DNA from: Reclinomonas americana ATCC 50394
Taxonomy: Eukaryota > Jakobida > Jakobea > Jakobida
Assembly: GCA_048213135.1 (NCBI GenBank)
Contig: PS015058.1
Location: 138,861 to 202,860 of the forward strand
Direction of reading: 5' to 3'
DNA: 64,000 nucleotides
Position numbers and translations under genes: made by a program. Under the pieces are notes generated by a model. It was not told where the DNA came from. It worked only from the letters and a program-made list of their open reading frames with translations, and searched no databases. Shown one piece after another: positions 1-11,582 of the stretch (position 1 is the stretch's first letter; every line of letters begins with the position of its first letter).

Positions 1-3000
1 AAGAGACGCGTGTGTCGGCGCTGCGGTGCTTGCTGGACGTGGCCTCGTCGATGCACGCCGACACACTCATTCCGACCAACACGCTGCCGATTTTGTTGGA
101 GATGATTTTGGCGTACGATCCGCAAGAGAACGAGCCACTGGAGAGTGTGTTGCTGGCGGAGAAGGTGTTGTCGCGTCTTGGCGACGGTGTGCTGGTGCCC
201 GACGAGGCTGTCGAGCGCGACGAGGCCATTTATCAGCGTATCGATCGCTTTGGGCGCATGTCGCCGAACCAGACGTTGCTGACGCTGCTGCGATTGGCCA
301 TGCTGGCCGCCGAGGACTCCAATCTGCGCACTCTGCAAGACCGTGGCCTATTTTCGAAACTGCGGCCCGTCATCAAGCACTCGAACCCTTCGCGTCGACT
401 GGCCACACGCATCATGTCGTACTTTGTGGACTCGAAAGGTCTGTCAGCCTTTGTCATTACGGCGGCGTCTCGCTGTATGGAGTTTCTCACCTTGCTGGCA
501 CAGAGAAAGCGTCGCAGCAGGCGGAGGATGGAGAGGATGCCGACGCATTGATTGCGTTCTTCAAGGACGGACTGGAGCAGGACGATGAGGAGATTCAGTT
601 TATTTCGCTGAACAGCTTCCTCTTTATGAGCAGCGTTTGTGCGTCACCATTGTCTGATGGCGCTTGATGAGCGTCTCCTCACTCCTTTCCTTCTTTGCAT
701 CCCCCCAGTGCCGCTCAAGCGCAAGATTGTGCTGAGTGGCGTGATTCCGTCGCTGTGGCTGCTGACCAAGGGCAACGACGTGCGTGTGGTGGAGAGCACG
801 TTCCAGGTGTTGAACAAGTTGGCGGGATTGGAGAATGTGTCGCCAAAGGTCTCGAGGCGTGGTCTCTACCCGTTCTTGGACATTGCAACAGTGTGCGCCA
901 ACAACGAGGAGCTGGCCGAGAAAGTCATTCACACCATGATGTGCATGCGGACTATCAGTTGCGTCGAGCGTGATACGCACGTCGCACTGAGTGCTCGTTG
1001 ATCTCACTGCCGAGCTCACCACAGGTGCCGACGCGCATCGCACACTGCTCGAGTTTGCCGCCACCATGTTGCAATCCAAGTCCAACACCATTCGGAAGAA
1101 CGTGTGCTACCTCCTCGGCACATTCTACCTCCGCGGTGCGTGGATGAGTAGTTCTTGAAGATGTCTTCTTCTATGAAGGCTGACTCTCCTCGCGCGCAGA
1201 GGCCAGTCGAGATCTGGAGCGAGTGCTGTCGGAGCGAGTGAAGGGCACTGTTGTGCGCAACCATTTCGCCCTGGACGCTGGATGGATCGTGTACACCAAC
1301 ACACTGGTGCCGTGATTCGCTGCCTTTCATCTTCTTTTTTGCTTCCTCATTCACTTTGGTGGCCCGCAGATGGAGGAAATGGTCCGTGCATCGTCGGCCT
1401 TTGCGCCGTACGTGGTGGTACACATGGGCAGTGGAGCACCCAATGCCGTGCCGCGCTACATGCTCGCGCCACCCGATGTGGCCACCAGCGTCATTGGTGT
1501 GTTCTATCGCACACACACACACGTCTCTTCTTTACTATCCACTCACGATCCGACTTGCACGCAGAGATGCGACTGCGAATCAGCGAGTGCATGCGTCTTC
1601 TCGGCAGTGCCCTCCGCTCCCGCGCTTCCACTCGCTGGATCGACTCAATGGAGCGGGCGCGCGATCTGCCCTCCGAAACCCTCTCGCAGCGTGTATCACG
1701 GTTTGTGTCACTACCGCAGAGGCATAGTGGCGGTCGTCGTGCAGTGCTGACCGTGCCGGGGTGTCGTAGATCAATTGAGATGCGAAGCGTGCGCGACGAG
1801 TTCTTCAGCCACTGCACCACCAAGGCCTCGACCATAATCAACGAGCTTTCACTGCCGGCGGACCGTCGCTCTGTCAACTCGTTCGCGTTGCCGAATCGAC
1901 GTCTGGTAAGACAGAGTGCAGTGCTTGCGTGTGTATGCAGTCGTGCTTATTTACTCTGCACGCCAGGTGTACTACGACGACGGCATCATGTACATGGTGT
2001 GCTCGCTGTCGGAGGACGAGCGAAAAGGTTTGGTGGTCGAGGGATTGCATGTCGAACTGAACATTTGAGTTGACTCCTTATGGTTACCCACAGCGTGCAA
2101 AAACGAGATCAAGGCTCTCGATCTCGTGATTCAGGCCAGCGTCGAGGAACTCACTGTGCCACTGGCGTGTGTGGTGGACTATGTTGGCATTGTTGTCTTG
2201 TGCATGTCATTGTGAGTGGCCTTCCCCACTTATATCTCTCTATGGGTCACATTCTCACGTCCATTCAGCGTTGCCATCAACGATCACACGACATTGTTTG
2301 CCGGTCTCGACAACCCGCGATCACCGTTTGAGTTGTCGGCCGACGCATTCGCACCCCTGGATGCACTCGGACGCGAGCTCGGTCTCAAGATCCACATGGT
2401 CGGCTTTGGCGAGAACCGCCACTCGGTGTCGGTGCCTGCTGACCTCGAGTTGCACGCGCTGCTGAAGGCACCCGATCTGCCCTCCTCCAAGTCCATCATC
2501 TTCAATGTGGGCCGCCTGATGCCCCCAGAGGCTCCCGGCATTTTGGCACCGCCTCGGTACTGCGTGTGTCCTTTTCGCATCCCGGACTCCCCCTGTGCTC
2601 ACTGTCTGCTGCAGGAGTGTGAGCTCTGTCAACTACAGATTACTGCGTCGCGAGTTTGTACAGTCGTGGAAATCTCGCCTAAGTCCCGATGCGTTTGTCG
2701 GTTTTGGATACGATCGTGCTGGCGAGCATCAACGAGATGTGGTGGCAGCGACTGTGCACTTGCGTGACGTTGCGTGCTTCACTCCCACTACTTGTTGTCT
2801 TGCCTGTGTGCGTGCTTATGCGCTGCTGCAGGAGGTGATTCCCAATGCGGCTGCCGTGCTGTCACACATGGCGACGGGCGTCGATGTGACGAATGTGCTG
2901 CATGAGATGGGCGTCAATCTGCGCCACATGGGTCTCGTCCGCACTCTCGTGTCATCTCCCGATATGCGCAGTCGTCTCCTGGCCGAGATGATTGCGCGCA

Positions 3001-6000
3001 CGGCCAAGTGCGTGCTGGCCTCGGCACTTGCGCAGTCCGAGTTTGCTGGTGACGAGCGCACCTACAAGACCGAGGCCGTGAAGATCCTCAACAATCTCCT
3101 GGGTGTGGGACCGTACACGCTCGAGGAGTGGCAGGTGAGAGGGTTTATGGGATGGCCTTCCGTGTGGAACGCGTGGCGCTTATTCGACTCGCAGATTGTG
3201 AAAGAGATCATGGTCGACAAATTCCACAGTGCGCTGACGCCGGCCGAGTTCGAGCGCAGCTTCGATTTGAGGAAACAGGTCGGTGGTCGTCGGGGGTTTC
3301 AATGCTTGGAATCGTGGTGCTCATGCAGTCTGCTTCTCCTCTCCCACGCAGATCAATCGTCTCATGCTTGGTGAGCTGCTGGAGCGCGAACTCGGCATTG
3401 TGTTCCGCCGCGACGCTGTGGAAAAGTACCTCGTGGATCCCAACCTGCTGGATACGGAGTCGCCGTTCTCCGACAGTGACATCCAGCCCGTGCGCGTCAA
3501 GGTTTGCCCCTCTGTGAGTGGTTGGCAGCGCCTTGCGTATCATCATTGTGACTTCTCCACAGTTGCTGCGCTACGACGAGGAAGATGCCGTGTTCCAGAT
3601 GATGCGCAAGGAGAGGAGATTACTCACGGACTTGCTGCCGACGCCTAACACTGGTGCGCGTGTTTGTGTGTGCTGGTCATCATTGGAGGGGCGAGTGACT
3701 CACAGCATGCCTGCAGATGTGACCAAGCTGCCCGAGAATATCATCAAGTGCATCCTTCGCTTCACAAGATGTCAGACGGTGTTTGCTCTGGCATCTGCTG
3801 GTGTTGGCTCCCATTCGCACTTGGCTCTCCTTCGTGAGGCGTGGAAGTGCTATGCGGGCTTGTACCGGCCCGACTTGTTGCACGCCATGAGTGAGAAGAT
3901 TGTTGCGTGCCATTCATCTTTTCCACTCCTCTTCCCACTGCTGTTTCGTGCCTGACTGACGTGGCACACGCACAGCGCGAGCTCGAGTCCAGTGAATTGG
4001 TCTTGTCGCACGAGCGACGATTCAACCTGCAGGCCGACACGGAGACGTATCTCGGCTTGGCGCGCGGTCTCACTGCCACCAATGTGGCGTCGCTGATGTT
4101 GCGATGATTTGATGGACTCGTTATTTTTCAGTTGTGATTGTGCTCATCCCATGTCTCTCATTCGCCGACAGTGCCGCCATGGAGAACATGCGCGTCATTG
4201 GCTATGCCACCGATCTTTACGCGCACAAACTAGTGCAGGCCGCGTGCTTGTCGATCCAGAACCCGTCGGCCGTGACCGCTGCAGACTTGGCACCGGGCAT
4301 TGACTTGCTGCAGCGAGGCATGAGCGCGGCGCCGTTCAACTCGGAGATTCAAATGGTAACGCTGAGGTGGCGACGGCTGCTAGGATGATTTAGAAGTCGA
4401 CTGACGTGTGTTTTGTACAGATGACGATTGAGCGCATTTTCGACATTTTCCCTCGACCGAGTTCGATTGGCCCGGTGAAGAGTCTGGACTCGCTGCAGAG
4501 TTTGCTCGGCAAGGTGACTGACTCGGCCGAGATTCCCGTCAGTTCCACCGATGTGCGTACTCTCTGTTGTCTGCCTGCTTCCGCACGACAGTACTTTACT
4601 GACTGTTTGTCACGACGAGCAGCTGAGTGTCACTCGTTGGTCTCTGGTGCTCGAGTCCGTCAAGGCGCAGTTGGGCGACAGCGACGTGACGATTGCATTC
4701 CTGCTGCTGTTCTCCGAGCACTACTTGGCCATGGGCGAGCAGCACCAGGCGGTGGATTTGGCGACGAGCGCGCTGGCGATGGTGCGGATTGCGAGTCTCC
4801 CCCAACCTCGTGCTCCTTCCCTCACCACTCGTGCAGTACTCGAAGCGCTACCCCAATCAGTGGACCAAGAACATCTTGTATGCGCACTGCCACCGTGCAC
4901 TCGGCGCCGCCAACATGACGGTGGACGAGCGTCGCGCCATTGAGTCATTGCGAAACGTGCGTCACATATCTTCTCTCCGCTTCTGCTCGCTTTCTCCTTG
5001 GCTGACAAGGTGTTTCTGCATGTGCAGTCGCTCGACGCCTACCGCTATCTCGGTCGCGATGTGTCATCATCTGGTCGATCGACGCTCAAAAAGTATGAGC
5101 ACATGACTTGCATTCTGTTGCAGCTGACGCTGATTCATGAAGGCTCGCCGAACTCGTTTGCCGAGTTTGATCTTGTTGCGTCTTGATTCGTCTGTGGGTC
5201 GGCCTCGGTCAACATGCGTCTCACCCGCTGCCCGCGTGCACAATGTAGCTGAACGAGTCGCTGGCCGAGTACCGCGACTCGGAGTTTGTCGACCAGAGCC
5301 TGAAACCGAGTCTCGATTTCTTCCGCAAGGCGCGTGCAGTCGAGTCGGCGCGCGAGCGTGGACGCCGATTCGGTGATCGCACGGTGGAGGGCCTCAGCAT
5401 GCTCGTGCGAAGTGTTGCGTCGTTGATTGTCGAAATCGTGAAGAAAGTGGCGGCGCGATTTTGACCTCCCATCTCCACACATGCAGGTCGCCGAGGAAAG
5501 CAGTCTGCTCTCAGATCCGGATGCGGTGAAGCAGCTGGTAGATCCCGGTGAGTGCTCTCATTCTGTCGATGAGCACGCGTACATGCGGCAGCTCATGCTT
5601 TCTCGTGATTGTGCGAATAGATGCCAAGCTGGTGGCGGATGCAGCCATGCGCCGGGATGCCACCGAAGCCGGTGTGCTGGCCACACAGCTGATGCTGCGC
5701 GCTCTCGCCTCCACGGTGCGCATCCGCAGTCTGTTTTATCACTCCACAGTACTCTACTTATCTTGATTGTGTTTTCCATCAGCGCGATGGCGAGGCATTG
5801 ACTCTGCTTACACATGCGGACCGTGTGGCCCGAGAATCTGTGGAGCAGCAACCGAATTACGAGCCGATTCTCGTCGTGAGCGGATTGGTGTCCATGCACC
5901 TCGGCGATGTGATGCAACGGTGCGATACAACTCATGTCGCGCGTGTATTAATGCACCTGTTACTCACTTTCGTCTTTCGCGGCACCAGTGTCGGTCGTCA

Positions 6001-9000
6001 CGAGGAGGCTCGGCAACATCGAGACGACAGTGCCGAAATGCTCAGTCGTGCAGTCGAGGTGTGTTGTCGCTGACTAAGGGAGGTCACAGTCCGTTATCGC
6101 TGATCACTTGATTCGGCAGATGAATCCCGACAATCGTGATGCACTGCATGGCTTGTCGAATGTGCTGTTCAAGACGGCGTGCGCCGAGTTGAAATCGTCT
6201 TCGGCCGTGCAGCTGTTTAGCAGATCGCTGGAGTACACGAGAGAGGTATGTGGCCGTCTCTGCTCTTCTGCCCATGTTCTTCGACTCACGATGCCACACA
6301 CTATAGTGTCGCAATGCACCGTCGTCGCGCTCACTCGGTCCGGAGGCCGTGGCCGAGTTGCACTGCCGTGAGGGCATCTGCCTGATGGTCATCGGGTGGC
6401 ACTCGGGCGAGCGAAGCACCGAGGAGCGTGTCGGCTTCCTCACGCAGGCTGCTACGCAGTTCGAAGATGCGCTGGAGGATTTGCCGCACTTTAGACCAGC
6501 ATTGCAGCACTCGGGTGAGGAGATCGAGAGATTTCTGGCTGAGTTGTGTGCGTGGTGCTGACACACTCCTTTCTCTCTCGCAGTGCAAAACTACTATTTG
6601 CTCGGTCGGTACACACCCGATGAGAACGCCCTCAACTACTACGTCATGGCCGTCGACCGTGCATGCAAGTTCTCGTCCGAAGGCTTCGACGTGCGCATTG
6701 TGTCGCTGTGGGCCGGCCTGTCGATCTGCGAGGTACTGTCGATGGAGAGAGGAAGTAACCTGGGACGTGTTGCGCACGAGACTTACCTGTTTGCTGCAGA
6801 TCATTCGTCAAACGAGTGATGGTATCACGGTGCCGGAGGAGTTGCCACTGGCTGCCTTCCGTCTGCTGCGCAGTGGTGCCGTGGCAGCGCGCACCAATCC
6901 TGCGAGGAGCTCGATCATGCTGAACGAGACGCTGAACCCGCTGGCCTTGGCGAGTTGCGTCGTGTCGTTTCGCGTTTGTCAGCAGCGCACTGGTGATGCT
7001 CATGAGATGGTGATGTGTATGTGCAGTGGGCCGCGGTGGTGGTGGTGCGATGGATGACGGAGGTCCGTCAGGCGGTGCGTCGGCGTACTCGGACAGTGTG
7101 GATGAAAGTGTGCACAATCGGATGCGCAGCCCGCAGCAGCACCTTGCTGCCTCGAACGCCACTGCTGTGCACGGCTCGACGTCCATGTTGCGTGCAAATC
7201 TGTGCTGCACCCCTGACAATCGATTTCTCACACGTCACCTTCTTCTTCACGCAGTTTGAATCACTCGCTGCAACCGGACGTGTGGGTTCTGGCCGCCGCA
7301 GCGTCGGCCGTGGCAACCATCTCGTACCACCGCCACTACGACGGTTTGTATTGTGTCTGCCTGTTACTGCGCGTGCTTGGTTGTTTCACTCACGATCCCA
7401 CAGGCGAGGCGCTTCCTCGTGCCGGTGCCGCGCTGTGTCGTCAGCTGCTGGAGGTGGCGCGGACGATGCTTCCGCGTGACTCGTCGTACCCGCACCGCCC
7501 GGGTGCCAATGGATCGGCAGCCGGCGACGACGATGAGGAGGTGCCGATGCCGCCGGAGGCGCAGGCTCCGCGTGAGAACAATCGACGACGAGGTCGTTCG
7601 ATTTTCGGTCGCACACTCGGACCGAAGAGCATGTCGTCGTCGTCGCTGCTGACGTCGACCATTACATCGCCCGAGTCGGATGCCATTGCACGCGTGGAGG
7701 TAGGTTTTGCTGTCATTCACTTGTCATCCCCTTCTCTCTCACTCTATTACCGTGTGTGCAGTCGCACCCTCTGCTGGCCAAGTACCCTGCAGCGGCGGAC
7801 ACGACAGACGAGGTGCTGCTGACATTGGAGTTTGGTGCGTGCTTTTCCCCACTCGCTCCTTGGTTGGCATCCATTTCCTGACGAAAATGTGTGGACCACA
7901 GAGTCACTCGACATGACGCTGGTGTTGGATGCGCTGGCGAGTGTGTGCCAGCGCACGATGGCGCCCGGCACGTCGATTCTCAACTCAGGCACCGCCTCCT
8001 CGACTGGCAGCATGGCACTGGCGGCCGCGCGCAACAATGACATTGAGTATGTGCAGCAGTTGTTGCAGTCGGGCTTCGACATCAACTACGTGTCGCCCAC
8101 CGGCAACACGCTGCTGGAGAGTGCGCTGATGGGCAAGTACGAGGATCTCGCGCTGTTCCTTATCGAGCGGGGTGCCAATGTGCGCCACTACAACCAGCAC
8201 TTGTGTGCCAGTGTCGGGGTACGTGCTGTGGTGGTGGTGGTGGAGGAGAAAGTGAGCCAACTTACTGACTCTTCTGGCTTGTGACAGTCGATTGCGATTG
8301 CATTGAATTGTTTGCAAGTCGTGCGCAAGATGCACGAGTTGTCGGTGAACTTTGCGGAGACGCTGCCGAATGGCGGTATCCCGTTCCAGCAAGTGTCATC
8401 GTCCGCGGGTGTCGAGCTCATGCGGGAGCTCGGTTTTGACTTTAATGTGGCAAACTTGTTGCGTCGACTGTTGGAGAAGAAGGCGGTGCTTGACTGTGTG
8501 TTTGTCGCTCACTTTTGCACGGCAGCAAACAAAACAACTGCCTACACATTGCGATTCGCCTGAAGCGCGAGAGCGCCGCCGTGCACATGATTCAGGTTTG
8601 GTTCATGAATGTTTGTTTGTTTGAGTGGTATGCTGATGGTGTGTCATGTGCAGCGTGGATACATTACCGATCTCAATGCCGCCAACTCGGAAGGCCTGAC
8701 GGCAGCCCATCTGGCAGCTCGCGAAGGCCAATTCAAGGTGCTGGAGCAGCTGTGCCAGCGGTCGGCGCTGCTCGATTTGCGAGACTCGCGCGGCAACACG
8801 CCGCTGCACCTGGTTTGTGCACAGTGCCCCCATCATCTCCACCGACGCCGCGTTCTCACCCCCCTTGCGTGCAGGCTCTCCGACACAATCAGCCTCTGTG
8901 TGCCAAGCTGCTGGCGCAGCGCGGCGCTCGCGTGGATATGGCGGATGAGAATGGTGTCACTCCGGAGCAGCTGGCTTCGGCACAAGGCGTGGATCTGTTT

Positions 9001-9480
9001 GGTGCGGACACGCAGCATGTCATTGCGCCTCGTCGTATCCCGTACTTATTATGTCGTGATGATGATAATGCAGAGCGATTCATGCCGCCAGCCAATCTGC
9101 GTAAGGCGTTCCGCTCCAAGGAGGGTCTGCTGAAAAAGTACGGCAAGAAGCAGCGCGTGTACATGTACAAGCTTTTGCGCGACCGTCTGGAGTACTACCA
9201 CGTCGATGTTGCGTGTTCCCACCCCCCTCCTGTACTCCACTCCATGCCACTGACCCACACGCACACCTCACAGGGAGTGCTCAAGGGCGTGCTTCGCGGC
9301 GTGATTCAGCTCTCCGACATGCGCCTCGTGGAGGCTCTCGAACCCGGCACCGGCGTCAAGGGCATGCCTCCGTTCGGATTCCGCGTCAACACTGCGCGGA
9401 AGAGTTTTATGTTTGCACCCCCACAACAGGAACAAGTAGAGAAGTGGGTCGATGCCATTCGGCAGGCGATGGAGGCCTGA
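1..9480 (+). CDS. Giant ARM-CLU-TPR-like-ankyrin-PH protein (5' end outside window)
   Basis: About 35 exons separated by 42-70 bp GT-AG introns; I see no internal break, so I treat it as one gene whose start lies upstream. The N-terminal part (to about 1.9 kb) is helical and armadillo/HEAT-like. From about 1.98 to 2.76 kb comes a CLU domain: residues VVDYVGIVV, then LFAGLDN, then VNYRLLRREFVQSW match the order seen in CLUH/Clu1. At 2.83-3.13 kb follows a CLU-central (eIF3 p135-type) domain with GVNLRHMG and LLAEMIARTAK. The region at 3.2-6.8 kb is helical with TPR-like pairs. At 7.9-9.0 kb are ankyrin repeats (DINYVSPTGNTLLESAL, GLTAAHLAAREG, RGNTPLHLVC). A C-terminal PH domain (KEGLLKKYGKKQRVYMYKL, ending VEKWVDAIRQAMEA) runs to the stop. 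CLU proteins bind mRNAs for mitochondrial proteins, but adding ankyrin and PH domains suggests a membrane-linked scaffold; that is inference. Exon joins are mine and not all are certain. Confidence 0.75.
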
Positions 9481-9549
9481 CGAGTGAGCGTGGAATTTGT
9501 AAAACACAACTGCACAGGACGCACACCACAGAGAGAGAGAGAGGGAGAC

Positions 9550-11279
9550 ATGCACAGGCTGGCCGAGTGTGCATGCTTTGGGCCACTGCGCTGCGCGCTG
9601 CGCGATCGACGCAAGGGCGACGAAGAGGATGACGACGATCAGGAAGAAGAAGACGAAGAAGAGGAAGAAGAGGATGATGATGACGCGCGTCTGCCTTCAC
9701 ACATTCATCTGCTGGATCGCGTCACACATGTGGCGCTTGTGCGATTCAAGCTGTACTGCTACGCCCAGAAGACGGTGAATGCCACACTGTGCGTGAGCGC
9801 ACGCGCTGCGATTCTCATTTCATCACACAGGATGTGTCTCACCTGTTCGACCTGGACCTCGCCGACTTTGAGTTGTGTCGCCTGCTGCGATCGCAGGAGA
9901 GCTGGGCGCACTCGCGGAGCACGACACCACGTGCGACGCCGGTGGTCGCTGCTGCAGAAGATGAGGGAGAGGAAGGCGAGGGAGAGGAGAACAGTGGAGA
10001 GTCGTCGGCGAGACAGCGAAGGCGTCGCAGGAGTGCTGGAGAGAGGCAGCCTGATAAGCCGACTGTGCGCGTGATGCCGGGGAGTGTGTTTGAGCTGCGC
10101 ACGCGTCGCGGCTCCACCATGGTCTGTTTGTCATTGTCGAGCTGCACTTTGAAATAATCTCACTTCCTCGTCACACAGGTCGCCGATCTGCAACCGCTAT
10201 CGCGTGTGCGCTATCGCTTCCACGCTGGGGACGCGAATCGAGCGCGCATGTGGATGCAAGCCATCAACTCAGCTATTTGCGTGCTCGACGAGGACCACTC
10301 GATGATGTTGCTGCGCGAGGCCAGTGCCTGGCATCGGCAGATGGAGCACTGTGTGCGCGATGCGGCGCAGCTGGTTGCGGATCTGGCGCACGGTGCCGAG
10401 ATGCTCCTGCCCGAGGTTTGTAATCCTCGTTTGTGGAAGCAGTGGGTGATCGCTCACTGGTTGTTGTTAGGATCTCGAGTTTGTCGCCGCTGCGCCTCGT
10501 CGGTGGAATCGCGATCTGCACGCCAACGCCACGCTTCAGGCGTGCATGCAGTCGGCACAACACGGTGTGAACAAGCGTCGCGTGTGCTGTGTGGCTGTGA
10601 GTGCGCTGATCATGTGTCGCTGTCGCAGGTGCCGATGCCGCCAAGATGATTTTTGCGTCGCAGGGCAAGAAAGCGCCGCATCGTCGCTTCTTCCGTATCT
10701 CGGAGGACATGTCGGCCATTGAGGTGACAAGTCCACCGTGCTTGTGCAGCGAAAGCAGGTCTCATTGTTTTTTCGTCGCAGTGGGGACCAAAGCCGGCCG
10801 CCAAGCTGCGCAGTCGCATTCCGTTCGCCTCGGTGGTGCGCGTTCTGTCGGGTCTGCAGTCGCCCATCTTTAAGCGCGCACAAGCGTCGATGAGGACCAA
10901 CACGGCGCTGCCGGTGGAGGAGTGTGGTTTCACGATCGAGACTGCCGAACGCACGCTCGACTTGCTCTTCTTCAATCCCGTCACGCGTGTCACGTGGGAG
11001 CTGGCGATTCGGCGTCTGTGTGGCGGATCCACACGCCTGCAGGAGGTGTGCGCTGTGTGCAACTTATAGGGGCAAAGTGGATCTCACCACGTGCTATAGG
11101 TGTTTGATGTGCACGATCCACGGCGTGACGGCACGCAAGACAAGTCGTCTGTGTGTCACGTGGTGCTGCCGTCGGATTTGATTGGTCACATTGTAGCCTA
11201 TCTGGGACTGGAGGAATGGTGAGCACCGAGGAGAGGTCCTTTCTTTTTGGGAGCAGAATTCAGCGCCGACTGATGCACT

Positions 11280-11370
<91 letters not shown>

Positions 11371-11548
11371 CGCGACGTCGTCGTCGTCGNNNNNNNNNNN
11401 NNNNNNNNNNNNNNNNNNNNNNNNNNNNNNNNNNNNNNNNNNNNNNNNNNNNNNNNNNNNNNNNNNNNNNNNNNNNNNNNNNNNNNNNNNNNNNNNNNNN
11501 NNNNNNNNNNNNNNNNNNNNNNNNNNNNNNNNNNNNNNNNNNNNNNNN

Positions 11549-11582
<34 letters not shown>

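Noticed and set aside
5200-6800. A separate TPR gene inside the large CLU protein
   Set aside because: Exons continue with normal short introns and no stop, promoter-sized gap or clear new start, so one gene is simpler; transcript data could change this.
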